The notes under the pieces were generated by a model. It did no database searches, had not been told where the DNA came from, and saw nothing but the letters and a program-made list of their open reading frames with translations. The translations under genes were made by a program, and so were the position numbers. 64,000 nt of DNA. Origin: Paractinoplanes lichenicola (GTDB lineage: Bacteria; Actinomycetota; Actinomycetes; Mycobacteriales; Micromonosporaceae). The stretch's first letter is position 1; the number at the start of each line of letters is the position of its first letter. This document shows positions 16,533 to 25,102 of the stretch, in pieces. The stretch lies in the NCBI RefSeq assembly GCF_016785085.1, contig NZ_JAENHO010000002.1, forward strand, positions 682,001-746,000, given 5' to 3'.

Positions 16533-17024
16533 CGAGTCGGGGGCGGCAGTGTGCCTGCATAATGCGCAGGCCTTGCCGCCTCGTTCCTTCCGGCGCGACT
16601 TCGTCGCGCCAAAGCGGGGGCTTCGCCACCCGCACCCCCTCTGCCGCTCCCGCCCTTTGATGGTGGGTGGGCTGGAAGTGGCTTCGCCACCCGCGGCTTG
16701 GGTCTTTGGCTTCGCCTTGGGGGCTATCTGTTGGGCTCAGGGCCCTTGCCCCTTGCCCCTTGCCCCTTGCTCCTTGCCCTCGCGTGTCGGGGGCTCGCGT
16801 CTGCCTTTCCTCCTCTTCCTTCTTCAAGCGTGCGCGCGTTCGCTTCTGCAGGTCCCGAGTCGACTGCGTAACTGCGTGCCGCCAGTGGCGTAGCGCCTCT
16901 GGCGGCGGGCGCTGCAGGACGGCGTCGAGCACCTCGAAGAGGTTCCATCCGGATTGCGCGTCATAAGGAACGACCTGTTCGAGGCCGATCGGATCGCCGA
17001 CGGCGCAAGAAGCGTCAAGTTGTG
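16533..17024. repeat. Gene-free repeat-rich region downstream of tRNA-Val
   Basis: About 490 bp without a supported gene. It holds two copies of GGCTTCGCCACCCGC (16619-16633 and 16680-16694) plus a partial third (16708-16716), and a tandem CCCCTTG array at 16743-16779. The sequence reads as decayed or repetitive DNA rather than coding, consistent with the insertion-prone 3' side of a tRNA gene, but no integrase or att duplication was found. Confidence 0.6.
16743..16766 (-). other. G-quadruplex-forming tandem repeat
   Basis: On the minus strand the array reads as four G runs (GGGG, GGGG, GGGG, GGG) separated by CAA loops of three bases each, the classical pattern for a stable G-quadruplex. 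It is created by tandem copies of a 7-nt unit. Confidence 0.7.
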
Positions 17025-17960
17025 ATGGCCGCCAACCGGTACGGTCCGAGGGTGTCGTCCGGTGTGGGGGAGATGCTTCGGCTGCTGGCTACGGTCAACG
17101 CGCGGCTGGGCGAAGATGTGTCGCTGTCGGTGCTGGCCAAGCTGGCGCACCGGTCGCGGTTCGATCTGCATCGGCGGTTCGGGCGGCTCGTGGGGGAGAC
17201 GCCGAAGGCGTACACGACCCGGGTGCGGATCGCGCGGGCCGCGGGCGACGTGGTGGCCGGCGGCCGGCGGGTCTCGGTGATCGCGGCCGACCACGGGTTC
17301 GCCAGTCATGAGGTCTTCAGCCGCACCTTCAAGCGCCACCTCGGTCGCAGTCCGCTGCGTTACCGGGCCCGCGGTCTGCACGTCGCCGGTCGCAAGGTGG
17401 CGGCCACGCACGCCCGCACCGTGGGGTCGGCGGCGCCGTGCCTCAGTCTTTACCGGATCAGCCTCAACGAGAGGAAAGTCGTCGTGCCGCTCGAGATCTC
17501 CCTCCGGGAAACGCCTGTCATCCATGCCCTGGTGGTGCGGAACCGGATCACGCGGGACGAGATCGCCGCCGCGTTGTCCGCGAGCCTGCCCAAGGTCTTC
17601 GAGTACGCCCAGCGGGAGGGGCTGGCCATCGCGGGGCCGCCGTTCGCCCGCTATCCCGAGGTGGGCATGGGCTCGCTGGTCATCGAGGGCGGCATCACCA
17701 TCGCCGGGCCGCCGCCGGCCGCGCCGGGGGAGGGGATCGAGGCGATCGTCATTCCCGCCGGGCAGGCCGTGGTGGCGATCCACCGGGGGCCGTACGACGG
17801 CCTGCCCGAGTCCTATCAGGAGATCGAGAAATGGATGCGGGACAAGGGGCTGACCGCGGCCGGTGCGCCGTGGGAGACATACCTGACCGATCCGGGGGAG
17901 CGGCCCGACCCCGCGACGTGGGAGACCGAGATCGCCCAGCCGGTGCTCAGCGGAAGCTGA
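17025..17960 (+). CDS. AraC-type HTH fused to GyrI-like effector-binding domain
   Basis: The 311-residue regulator has an N-terminal AraC double HTH at about 18-115 (LAKLAHRSRFDLHRRFGRLVGETPKAYTTRVRI, then ADHGFASHEVFSRTFKRHLGRSPLRYR). A GyrI/BacE-like ligand-binding domain follows at about 155-308 (VVVPLEISLRETPVIHALVVRN, PPFARYPE, IPAGQAVVAIHRGPYDGLPESYQEIEKWM, WETYLTDPGE). Members respond to drug-like compounds. ATG 17025 is used; a GTG directly before it (17022) is equivalent. It overlaps the convergent membrane protein by 14 nt. Confidence 0.88.
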   Translation: MAANRYGPRVSSGVGEMLRLLATVNARLGEDVSLSVLAKLAHRSRFDLHRRFGRLVGETPKAYTTRVRIARAAGDVVAGGRRVSVIAADHGFASHEVFSRTFKRHLGRSPLRYRARGLHVAGRKVAATHARTVGSAAPCLSLYRISLNERKVVVPLEISLRETPVIHALVVRNRITRDEIAAALSASLPKVFEYAQREGLAIAGPPFARYPEVGMGSLVIEGGITIAGPPPAAPGEGIEAIVIPAGQAVVAIHRGPYDGLPESYQEIEKWMRDKGLTAAGAPWETYLTDPGERPDPATWETEIAQPVLSGS

Positions 17961-19311
17961 ACAGCGGGGGCAGGACCAGCACCACAGTCCAGAACCAGAC
18001 CGCGTACGCGGGAAGGTAGTTGGTCTGCCAGCGCTCGATCGAGGCGAACCCGCCGCGCCGGCGGACGAACCGCAGCAGCAGCCACGCCGACCAGGCCAGA
18101 TTGACCAGCAGCACGATGTTCTCGCCGAGCGCGGCCACGTTGTTGGGCGTGGTGCCGTATTCGGCGATGCGGCCGGTCATCGTGTAGAGCACCAGCGCGT
18201 CGATCACCAGCGCGCTCACCACGAGGCCGAGCTGCAGCACGTCGAACGGGCCGGGCGGGGCCTGCGGGTCGCGGGCCGACAGCGAATACAGCAGCAGGCC
18301 CAGCACCACCGCGAGCAGCAGGTCGAACATCACCAGCGTCTCGCGGTCGATCTCGATGCCCCGGCCGTTCCAGCCGACGGTGACGAGGAAGGCCAGCAGC
18401 GCCACGGTGAACAGCGGGGTGAACAGGCGGGTCAGCACCGGCGCGATGTTCTCGATGACCCCCTGCTTGACCTCCACGAGCCAGCCGGCGACGACCGTCG
18501 CGGCCACGAAACCGCACGGCACCACCCAGTTGCCGATCACAGTGTCCGGCTCGACGCCGATCGCGTCGAAGATGCCGTACAGGAAGGCAATGAGGACCCC
18601 GCCGCCGAGACCCATCAACACGAGATAGACGAACCATTCGCCGGTGAAACGGATGAAGTCCATCCGGCGGCGGGCCGAGCGCAGGTCGTCGGAGACGTAG
18701 GCCAGCCCGACCACCAGCCACAGGGCGATCGGCAGGTGCGTCATGATCAGGGTCGCGGACTGGGAGTCGCTGTCCACCGGATAGGCGTTGGCCCCGGCCA
18801 CACCGACCGCGAACAGGGCCACCAGGGCCCCGATCACGCCGGCGCCGGGCCGTCGCCGCCACACCAGGAACGCGGCCAGCCAGGGCAGCGCGAACAGGGC
18901 CAGGTTGGGGGCGTAGAACGAGCCGTCGTCGTCGTAACTCAGGCCGAAAAGCGCAGGGATCTTGATCGAGACGGCGGCGCCGAACGCGCACACGAGCATG
19001 GCGACGACGTCGCGGCGAGAAGTGCTGTCCCGTCCGGGGTCACCGGTGAACACCAGCTGCTTCCACAGCCGTTCGGAATGCTCGCGGGCGAACTCGCGGG
19101 ACAGGTCGTCGAGCCCGCCCATCCGCTTGACCGCGATCAGGAACGCCTCGTCGGGGGCCAGCCCCCGTTCCACGAGCGTGTCGACCGAGTCGCGCAGGTG
19201 ATCCTCCAGCTCGTCGGCGTCCGACTCGACCAGCTCGGGGCGGCGCCGCACGTACGCGCGCCACTGGGCGAACTGAGCCTCAAGCTCGTCGTTGCCGTTG
19301 GTGACGGTCAC
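17947..19311 (-). CDS. Permease-prefix-domain membrane protein, partner of PadR
   Basis: The 454-residue protein begins with an about 75-residue soluble prefix (LEAQFAQWRAYVRRRPELVESDADELEDHLRDSVDTLVERGL, then AFLIAVKRMGG) of the permease prefix domain 1 type. About ten or more hydrophobic helices follow. Pairing of PadR with such proteins is common in actinobacteria and usually relates to membrane stress or antibiotic response. GTG 19311 overlaps the PadR stop (GTGA) and is preceded by GGAGGG. No ABC FtsX domain is seen, so it is not a permease in the strict sense. Confidence 0.8.
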   Translation of the reverse strand: MTVTNGNDELEAQFAQWRAYVRRRPELVESDADELEDHLRDSVDTLVERGLAPDEAFLIAVKRMGGLDDLSREFAREHSERLWKQLVFTGDPGRDSTSRRDVVAMLVCAFGAAVSIKIPALFGLSYDDDGSFYAPNLALFALPWLAAFLVWRRRPGAGVIGALVALFAVGVAGANAYPVDSDSQSATLIMTHLPIALWLVVGLAYVSDDLRSARRRMDFIRFTGEWFVYLVLMGLGGGVLIAFLYGIFDAIGVEPDTVIGNWVVPCGFVAATVVAGWLVEVKQGVIENIAPVLTRLFTPLFTVALLAFLVTVGWNGRGIEIDRETLVMFDLLLAVVLGLLLYSLSARDPQAPPGPFDVLQLGLVVSALVIDALVLYTMTGRIAEYGTTPNNVAALGENIVLLVNLAWSAWLLLRFVRRRGGFASIERWQTNYLPAYAVWFWTVVLVLPPLFSFR

Positions 19312-19658
19312 GCGTTGCCCTCCAAGGCGATGAACGGCGGCCAGACCTGGTGCAGCGCCTCGACGACGGTGCGCCATTGACGTTGCTGGTCGGCCAGCTC
19401 GGCCCGGCCCTGCCGGGTGATCCGGTAGTACTTGCGGCGGCGTTCCCCGGGCACCGACTGCCAGCTCGCCTCGACGTGGCCGAGCCGCTCCAGCCGGTGC
19501 AGCAGGGGATAGAGGAAGCCCTCGGTCCAGTCCAGCTCGCCGCCGGACAGATCACTGATCCGGCGCAGGATGGCATACCCGTAGCTCTCGCCCTCGGCGA
19601 GGATGCCGAGCACGATCGGTGTCGCCGAGGCGGCCACCAGATCCTTGGTCACCCGCAT
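19308..19658 (-). CDS. PadR-family transcriptional regulator
   Basis: The 116-residue winged-helix regulator fits PadR subfamily 2 (PIVLGILAEGESYGYAILRRISDLSGGELDWTEGFLYPLLHRLERLGHVEASWQ, ERRRKYYRITRQGRAELA) with a short C-terminal dimerisation helix. PadR proteins repress a linked membrane-protein gene. GGAGGG lies 7 nt before the ATG. The start sits 10 nt from a 40-bp palindromic operator, and its stop overlaps the downstream membrane-protein start, making one operon that is probably autoregulated. Confidence 0.93.
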   Translation of the reverse strand: MRVTKDLVAASATPIVLGILAEGESYGYAILRRISDLSGGELDWTEGFLYPLLHRLERLGHVEASWQSVPGERRRKYYRITRQGRAELADQQRQWRTVVEALHQVWPPFIALEGNA

Positions 19659-19668
19659 GCGCGGCCCT

Positions 19669-19708
19669 CCATACCTAGAAGTACGAGGCATAGTAGTTCT
19701 AGGTATGG
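19669..19708. promoter_or_regulatory. PadR operator palindrome
   Basis: Perfect 12-bp inverted arms CCATACCTAGAA (19669-19680) and TTCTAGGTATGG (19697-19708) flank a 16-bp spacer containing GTAC and TAGTAG. The site is directly upstream of padR and is markedly AT-rich for this genome, so it probably also contains the promoter. Confidence 0.8.
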
Positions 19709-19956
19709 ACGCGCGCAACGGCCAGGGGACGATGGCGAAGCTCGTGTAGCGGCATCGCAGCGAACCGTCGGTCCGCAGCCCGCACGTCATCTCGCGGCCG
19801 CGGTCGGTTCCCGCGCGCGGCCGAGCACGGAGGCGAGCAGCGCAACGGCAAGCGGCAGGCGCCTCCCACGCCCGTGCACGGCTCACCCCCGGCCGGCGTC
19901 GACGTTGCCTTCCCGACCAGGCTGTCGACCGGCGGGCCCCGGTCCGGAAAAGGCGG

Positions 19957-20994
19957 CTACTCCTCGGCGTCCCCGGCGTCGTCGTCCTCGAAGATCTCGT
20001 CCATGACCTCGCCGGCCAGGTAACCCGCGGCCAGACCGCCGACGACGCCGGCGGCCACCCCGCCCATGCCCGGACCTCGCCGCCCGGAATGTCCGGAATA
20101 TCCAGGCTGACCGCCATAGCCGGGCTGGCCACCGTATCCGGGCTGGGGATAGCCGGGCTGGCCACCAAAGCCGGGCTGAGCCCCGAAGCCGGGCTGGGCG
20201 CCGAAGCCGGGCGCCGCCTGGCGGTGTTCGAGCGCCTGGCGGACCCACCCGTCCACCTGCTGCGCCCAGTCGACGGTGTCGGCGTCGGTGTGGGCCACGG
20301 TGTAGCGCCCGTACGAGTCGTGGCCGCCGCCGTACATGCCGCCGCGCTTGTCGAACTCCAGCACCACCTCGACCGCGTGCGGGCTGGTGACGAAGGTGAG
20401 CTCGACCTCCCGTACGAGGCGCGCGTACTGCTGGGCCGGGTAGTACTCGATCTCCTGATGGAACGGCAGCGTCTGGGCCACGCCGTTGATCCGCCCGTGC
20501 TCCAGGTCGGCGCTCTTGAACACAAAGCCGAGCTGCGCGAACGCGTCGAGGATGCGCTGCTGCACGGGCAGCGGGTGCACCCGGACGGCGTCGAGGTCGC
20601 CCTTGTCCACCGCGCGGGCGATCGCCACCTCGGTCCGTACGCCCATCACCATGCCGTGCAGGGCCTGCCCGTACACCGTCGTGATCGGCGTCTCCCACGG
20701 CAGCACCAGCTGGAACGGCAACGCCCGGCGTTCGTTCGCGGCCAGGCGCAGGGGCCCGCTGACCACCAGCCGGTGGAACTCGCCGGTGGCGGTGCGCTCG
20801 CCGGGCCCGCTGCCGGCCTCCATCCGGGTCACCAGGCTCAGCGTGATGTGCTCGATGGCGGCGTCGCTGCCGCCCCCGACCAGCTCCACCCGGCCGGTCA
20901 GGGCCGCTCCCGGGGTGCCGTCGGGGCTCTGGAGCACCGTGTCGACGCTCACGCCGCCGACCCCGAGCGCGCCCAGCATTTTCTTGAAGACCAC
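19957..20994 (-). CDS. Spo0M-family sporulation-control protein with Gly-rich tail
   Basis: The 345-residue protein has an arrestin-like Spo0M domain at about 1-240 (LGVGGVSVDTVLQSPDGTPGAALTGRVELVGGGSDAAIEHI, HRLVVSGPLRLAANERRALPFQLVLPWETPITTV, LEHGRINGVAQTLPFHQEIEYYP). A Gln/Gly/Pro repeat region (GFGAQPGFGGQPGYGGQ type) follows at about 265-310. The end is GMGGVAAGVVGGLAAGYLAGEVMDEIF plus an acidic tail. In Bacillus Spo0M modulates sporulation; the actinobacterial role is unclear. GTG 20994 has GGGAG 7 nt upstream. Confidence 0.85.
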   Translation of the reverse strand: MVFKKMLGALGVGGVSVDTVLQSPDGTPGAALTGRVELVGGGSDAAIEHITLSLVTRMEAGSGPGERTATGEFHRLVVSGPLRLAANERRALPFQLVLPWETPITTVYGQALHGMVMGVRTEVAIARAVDKGDLDAVRVHPLPVQQRILDAFAQLGFVFKSADLEHGRINGVAQTLPFHQEIEYYPAQQYARLVREVELTFVTSPHAVEVVLEFDKRGGMYGGGHDSYGRYTVAHTDADTVDWAQQVDGWVRQALEHRQAAPGFGAQPGFGAQPGFGGQPGYPQPGYGGQPGYGGQPGYSGHSGRRGPGMGGVAAGVVGGLAAGYLAGEVMDEIFEDDDAGDAEE

Positions 20995-21180
20995 GTCACC
21001 ACTCCCGATGGCTCGATTTTCGCGATCGGGCAGGAAAGTAATGAACCCGGCTGAAAGCGCGCTGTGAGTTCCGCCCTCCAGAGTGAACGGAGGTCTTCTT
21101 CTCACCTTTTTCTCGCCTTCTCCTTTACTTCTCCTTTCCCTTTTCCAAGGTGACTTCCAGCAATTGCCGGGAATGGCGAA

Positions 21181-21210
21181 GGCCCCGCCGGCGACGGTGC
21201 CGGCGGGGCC
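21181..21210 (-). terminator. Terminator hairpin after glsB-like gene
   Basis: A perfect 12-bp stem (21181-21192 with 21199-21210) and 6-nt loop, 18 nt past the stop of the 21229-21495 gene. The minus-strand tail TTCGCC is a poor T tract. It could also act from the other side. Confidence 0.7.
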
Positions 21211-21228
21211 TTGCGGAGAGTGGGCCGG

Positions 21229-21495
21229 TCAGCGGCGGCGCCCGTAGAGACCGGCCACCAGGCTGACGCCCACGGCGGCCAGCGCGACCTGGATCAGCAG
21301 CTCGATCCAGTCGATGCCGCTGGTGTCGTCGACGCCCAGAGCTGCGGCGATGAACGTGCCGACGATGGCCGCGAGCACGCCGACGACGATGGTCAGCCAG
21401 ATCGGGATGTTCTGCTTGCCGGGCACGACCAGGCGGCCCAGGGCGCCGATGATCAGGCCGATGACGATCGCGGTGATAATACCGGTTACTTCCAC
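21229..21495 (-). CDS. GlsB/YeaQ/YmgE-family stress-response membrane protein
   Basis: Eighty-eight residues with three transmembrane helices (about 5-23, 33-53, 64-83), and the family pattern GLIIGALGRLVVPGKQNIPIWLTIVVGVLAAIVGTFIAAALG. Members are small membrane proteins induced by general stress. The start is GTG 21495, preceded by AGGAG. The promoter region is shared with the divergent CNNM gene and contains an 8-bp inverted repeat (21518-21525 and 21569-21576). Confidence 0.9.
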   Translation of the reverse strand: MEVTGIITAIVIGLIIGALGRLVVPGKQNIPIWLTIVVGVLAAIVGTFIAAALGVDDTSGIDWIELLIQVALAAVGVSLVAGLYGRRR

Positions 21496-21614
21496 TTCAG
21501 CTCCTCAGTGCGGGGTTGCCGACCCATTTCCCGAAGCGGGGGGAAGTCCAAACCTCAAGTAGTATTCCGGGTCGGCGAGAAACAATTCACAAAGCGAGGA
21601 GTTGAGTTACCGCA

Positions 21615-22946
21615 GTGAGCGGTTTTGGATGGCAGATCGTACTTGTGGTGGTGCTGGTGCTGCTGAACGCGATCTTCGCGGGCAGCGAGATGGCGCTGGT
21701 GTCGCTGCGGGAGAGCCAGCTGCAGCGCCTCGAGCGCGAGAGCCGGAGCGGGCGCACCCTGGCCCGGCTGGCCCGTGACCCCAACCGGTTCCTGGCCACG
21801 ATCCAGATCGGCATCACGCTGGCCGGCTTCCTGGCGTCGGCGTCGGCCGCCGTCTCGCTGGCGCAGCCGCTGGTCGAGCCGCTCGGCTTCCTCGGCGGCG
21901 CGGCCGAGCCGGCCTCGATCGTCCTGGTCACGATCGTGCTGACGTTCTTCACCCTGGTGATCGGCGAGCTCGCCCCCAAGCGCATCGCCATGCAGCGCGC
22001 GGAGGCGTGGGCGCTGGTGGTGGCCCGGCCGCTCGACGTGCTGTCCAGCTTCTCGCGCCCGGCGGTGTGGCTGCTGGGCCGCACGACCGACGTCGTCGTG
22101 CGGCTGACGGGCAACAACCCGGACGCCGGCCGCGAGGAGGTCAGCCCCGAGGAGATCCGCGACATGGTCCAGGCGCAGCAGGAGTTCTCGGCCGAGCAGC
22201 GCACGATCATCGCCGGCGCCTTCGAGATCGCCGACCGTATCCTGCGGGAGATCCTGGTGCCGCGGCGCGAGGTGCTGGCGCTGCCGGCCGACACACCCGT
22301 ACGGGAGGCGCTCGGCAAGCTGGTCGCGGGCGGTCACTCCCGCGCGCCGGTGGTCGGCCCGGCCGGGCTCGACGATGTGCTGGGCGTGGTGCACCTGCGG
22401 GATCTGGTGGACGCGACCGGGACGGTGGGGGAGCACAAGTACGCGGCGCTGTTCCTGCCCGAGACGCTCAAGGTCTCCGACGCCATGCTGCAGATGCGCA
22501 CCCAGCGGCAGCAGCTGGCCCTGGTGGTCGACGAGCGCGGCGCCATCGACGGCATCGTCACCATGGAGGACCTGGTCGAGGAGGTCGTCGGCGAGATCTA
22601 CGACGAGACCGACCGGGACGTGCAGTCGGTGGTGCACGAGGACGACGGCGCGATGCTGCTGCCCGGCATCTTCCCGATCCACGACCTGCCCGACATCGGC
22701 GTCGACGTGGAGCACCTGCAGGACGGCGACTACACGACGGTCGCGGGTCTGGTGCTGTCGCGGCTCGGGCACATCCCGACCGCGCCCGGCGAGGTCGTCA
22801 CGCTCGATGTCTATCGGGCCGAGATCACCCAGGTCACCGGGCGCGCGATTACCCAGGTCCGGCTGCGTAAGGCCGCCGAGGCGGTGCCGGCCTCAAGCGG
22901 GGAAGGTGACGACGGCGTCGAGGCCGGTGGGCGTGGCGGCGTCTAG
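21615..22946 (+). CDS. CNNM/CorC-type hemolysin family transporter
   Basis: The 443-residue integral membrane protein has the CNNM (DUF21) domain at about residues 1-190 with three to four helices (VVLVLLNAIFAGSEMALVSLRESQLQRLE, IGITLAGFLASASAA, FFTLVIGELAPKRIAM). Two CBS domains follow at about 205-330 (VPRREVLALPADTPVREALG, LVVDERGAIDGIVTMEDLVEEVVGEI), then a CorC_HlyC domain. The family exports Mg2+/Co2+ or affects their homeostasis. GTG 21615 follows GAGGAG. The last 54 nt overlap the convergent histidine kinase gene. Confidence 0.9.
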   Translation: MSGFGWQIVLVVVLVLLNAIFAGSEMALVSLRESQLQRLERESRSGRTLARLARDPNRFLATIQIGITLAGFLASASAAVSLAQPLVEPLGFLGGAAEPASIVLVTIVLTFFTLVIGELAPKRIAMQRAEAWALVVARPLDVLSSFSRPAVWLLGRTTDVVVRLTGNNPDAGREEVSPEEIRDMVQAQQEFSAEQRTIIAGAFEIADRILREILVPRREVLALPADTPVREALGKLVAGGHSRAPVVGPAGLDDVLGVVHLRDLVDATGTVGEHKYAALFLPETLKVSDAMLQMRTQRQQLALVVDERGAIDGIVTMEDLVEEVVGEIYDETDRDVQSVVHEDDGAMLLPGIFPIHDLPDIGVDVEHLQDGDYTTVAGLVLSRLGHIPTAPGEVVTLDVYRAEITQVTGRAITQVRLRKAAEAVPASSGEGDDGVEAGGRGGV

Positions 22947-24242
22947 CCGGACGTCGCCGCCGCCGGCCCGGGCCAGCTTGACCACCAGGGCGAGGCCGAG
23001 GCCGGTGCCGCCGCGGGGTGCCCCGGGAGCGCGCCAGAAGGGCTCGAGCGCCTTCTCCCGCTGATCGTCCGGCAGGCCCGGCCCGGCGTCGACGACGTGC
23101 AGCGCGACCAAACCTTCCCCCGTACGGGCCGCGGTCAGCCGGACGGTGCTGCCCGCGGGCGCGGCGTTGAGCGCGTTGGAGACGAGGTTGTCGAGGATCT
23201 GCTCGATGGCGCCCGGCATCGCGCTCGCCCGCAGGGGCCCGGCGGCGTCGACGGCGATGGTGACGTCGCGTTCGGCGGCGAGCGGCCGCCAGATCGCCGC
23301 GCGGGCCGCGGCCTCGGCGGCCACGTCGACGACGACCGGCGTCTCGTCCCGCCGCTCGATCATGGTCAGGTCGAGCAGGGAGTTGACCAGCTTGTCGAGC
23401 CGTTCGGTCTCGCTGAGCGCGGCCTCCAGACCCTGCAGGCCGGCCGGGGAGAGCTCCGGCTCCAGGTTCTCCAGCCGCAGGCGCAGCGCGGCCAGCGGCC
23501 CCTTCAGCTGGTGCGAGGCGTGGTCGGCGAAGGCCCCGCGCGCGGCCAGCGCGGCGTGCAGGCGGTGCGCGGTGCGGTTGAACGTCTCGGTCAGCCGCCG
23601 CAGCTCCGGTGGCCCGCCGGCGATCCGGACGGCGGCCGGCCCGGTGTCCTCGGCGAGTTGCTGGGTGGCCTGTTCGAGGGCCTTGACCGGGCGGACGATC
23701 CAGCGGGCCAGCCCCAGCGCGACGGCGGCGCTGCCCGCCAGGACGAGCAGGCAGACCGCGGCCAGCAGCGCCCAGACCCGGCGGATCTGCTCGGTGACCG
23801 GGGCCATCGGCACGCTCAGCCGCACGGCACCGGACGTCGGCTTGCCGGGGTGGTACGACACCGACACCGACATCATGCGGACGCCGCCGATGTCGCTGAT
23901 GCGGTGACCGATCCGGCCGCCCTCGCCGAGCGCCGGCAGGACGTCGGCCGTGTCGGTGATCTGCGGCATCGTGCTGTAGGTGAGCCTGCCGGTGACGTCG
24001 AAGAGCTCGACCTGCCCGCCCCAGCGCTGCGCGGCCGCGGTGGCGATGTCCTCGACCTGGTCGCCGTCGTCCTCGCTGAGCTCGGCGTCGACGTAGGCGG
24101 CGACGATCTCCGCCTCGCGTTCCAGCTGCCGGAACGCCTGCTGTTGCTCGCTGCGGTGATACAGGTAGCCCAGCGGCACCGCGAGTCCGATCAGGACGGC
24201 CAGCACGAGCGACAGATAGGTGAGGACGAGACGGCGGGTCAT
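22893..24242 (-). CDS. HAMP-domain sensor histidine kinase
   Basis: The 449-residue kinase has a transmembrane helix at 8-26, an extracellular sensor at about 30-160, a second helix at about 166-190 and a HAMP domain at about 190-242. The H box (FADHASHQLKGPLAALRLRLENLE) is at about 240-262, with G boxes PGLPDD and GGTGLGLALVVKLARAGGG. The sequence after the phospho-His is Gln-Leu-Lys instead of the common Glu-Leu-Arg, as found in some actinobacterial kinases. It overlaps the regulator gene upstream (ATGA). The signal is unknown. Confidence 0.93.
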   Translation of the reverse strand: MTRRLVLTYLSLVLAVLIGLAVPLGYLYHRSEQQQAFRQLEREAEIVAAYVDAELSEDDGDQVEDIATAAAQRWGGQVELFDVTGRLTYSTMPQITDTADVLPALGEGGRIGHRISDIGGVRMMSVSVSYHPGKPTSGAVRLSVPMAPVTEQIRRVWALLAAVCLLVLAGSAAVALGLARWIVRPVKALEQATQQLAEDTGPAAVRIAGGPPELRRLTETFNRTAHRLHAALAARGAFADHASHQLKGPLAALRLRLENLEPELSPAGLQGLEAALSETERLDKLVNSLLDLTMIERRDETPVVVDVAAEAAARAAIWRPLAAERDVTIAVDAAGPLRASAMPGAIEQILDNLVSNALNAAPAGSTVRLTAARTGEGLVALHVVDAGPGLPDDQREKALEPFWRAPGAPRGGTGLGLALVVKLARAGGGDVRLDAATPTGLDAVVTFPA

Positions 24243-24901
24243 GTCACGACGAGCCGGAACCCCACGCCGCGGCGGGTCTCGATCCAGTCCGGCCGGCCCA
24301 GCTTGCGCCGCAGCGACGCGATGTGGAAGTCGAGGGTCTTGCTGCGGCTGTCGGTGGTGGCCCAGATCTGCTCGAGCAGCTTCTGCCGCAGGACCATGGT
24401 GCCGGGCCGGGCGGCGAGCATCTCCAGCAGGTCGTACTCCTTGGGCGCGAGCGTCACCGGCCGGCCGTCGACGCTGACCTCCCGGGTCGCCCGGTCGATG
24501 CTGAGCGGACCCAGGGTCTGGGCGTCGGACGGCGGCGGGGCGGCCCGGGTGGCCCGGGAGCGGCGGTCGACGGCCCGGATCCGCGCGACCAGCTCGCGCA
24601 GGCTGAACGGCTTGGCCAGGTAGTCGTCGGCGCCGCCCTCGAGCCCGCGGACCAGGTCGGCCTCGGCGCGACGCGAGGTCAGCATGATGATCGGGACGTC
24701 GCGGGTGCGGTTGAGCTCCCAGCAGACGTCGACGCCGTCGATGTCGGGCAGGCCCAGGTCGAGCAGCACCAGGTCGGCCGGGGCCGCGGCCAGCGCGGCG
24801 GCGCCGGTCGTGACGTGCTCGGCGTCGATGCCGAAGCGCGCGAGCCCCTGCACGAGCGGCACCGCGATCGAGTCGTCGTCCTCGACCAGAAGCACCCGCA
24901 T
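24239..24901 (-). CDS. OmpR/PhoB-family response regulator
   Basis: The 220-residue regulator has a receiver domain (MRVLLVEDDDSIAVPL, phospho-acceptor Asp in VLLDLGLPDIDG near residue 50, MLTSRRAEAD, DDYLAKPFSLREL) and a winged-helix DNA-binding domain (KEYDLLEMLAARPGTMVLRQKLLEQIW, TLDFHIASLRRKLG.P..IETRRGVGFRL). It is the cognate of the kinase whose ATG overlaps its stop. ATG 24901 is used because it gives the canonical receiver start. Confidence 0.95.
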   Translation of the reverse strand: MRVLLVEDDDSIAVPLVQGLARFGIDAEHVTTGAAALAAAPADLVLLDLGLPDIDGVDVCWELNRTRDVPIIMLTSRRAEADLVRGLEGGADDYLAKPFSLRELVARIRAVDRRSRATRAAPPPSDAQTLGPLSIDRATREVSVDGRPVTLAPKEYDLLEMLAARPGTMVLRQKLLEQIWATTDSRSKTLDFHIASLRRKLGRPDWIETRRGVGFRLVVT

Positions 24902-25002
24902 GCCTTCAAGGCTGCCACAACCCAGTTTTGGATCTCCCGGGACACGGTCGGTCACGGAGTGTTACCTATCGGTTAACTCCGGTAACAGGGTCGTTCACAC
25001 TA

Positions 25003-25064
25003 TTGACAGCATAGTCAGACAACACAAAACTGTCGTTCACCAACTTGCCGAGTCATCAGACAAC
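25003..25064 (+). promoter_or_regulatory. Promoter and repeated GntR-type operator of the fructosamine-like operon
   Basis: TTGACA at 25003-25008 is a perfect -35 hexamer. TCAGACAAC occurs twice (25015-25023 and 25056-25064), with a related GTGGACAACAC at 25076-25086. Its complement GTTGTCTGA has the TTGTCTGA core typical of HutC-type GntR sites. The operon ends with a GntR-UTRA gene, so these are the likely binding sites, placed between -35 and the start codon. Confidence 0.6.
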
Positions 25065-25102
25065 TCAGCAAGTCGTGGACAACACGAAAGTGAGCCAGAG
25101 CT

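Noticed and set aside
16461..17024. Integrative element at tRNA-Val
   Set aside because: No integrase, excisionase or duplicated tRNA 3' end was found in the window.
19709..19956. Possible small gene between padR operator and Spo0M gene
   Set aside because: No start with ribosome binding site and no protein-like pattern; open frames there are composition artefacts.
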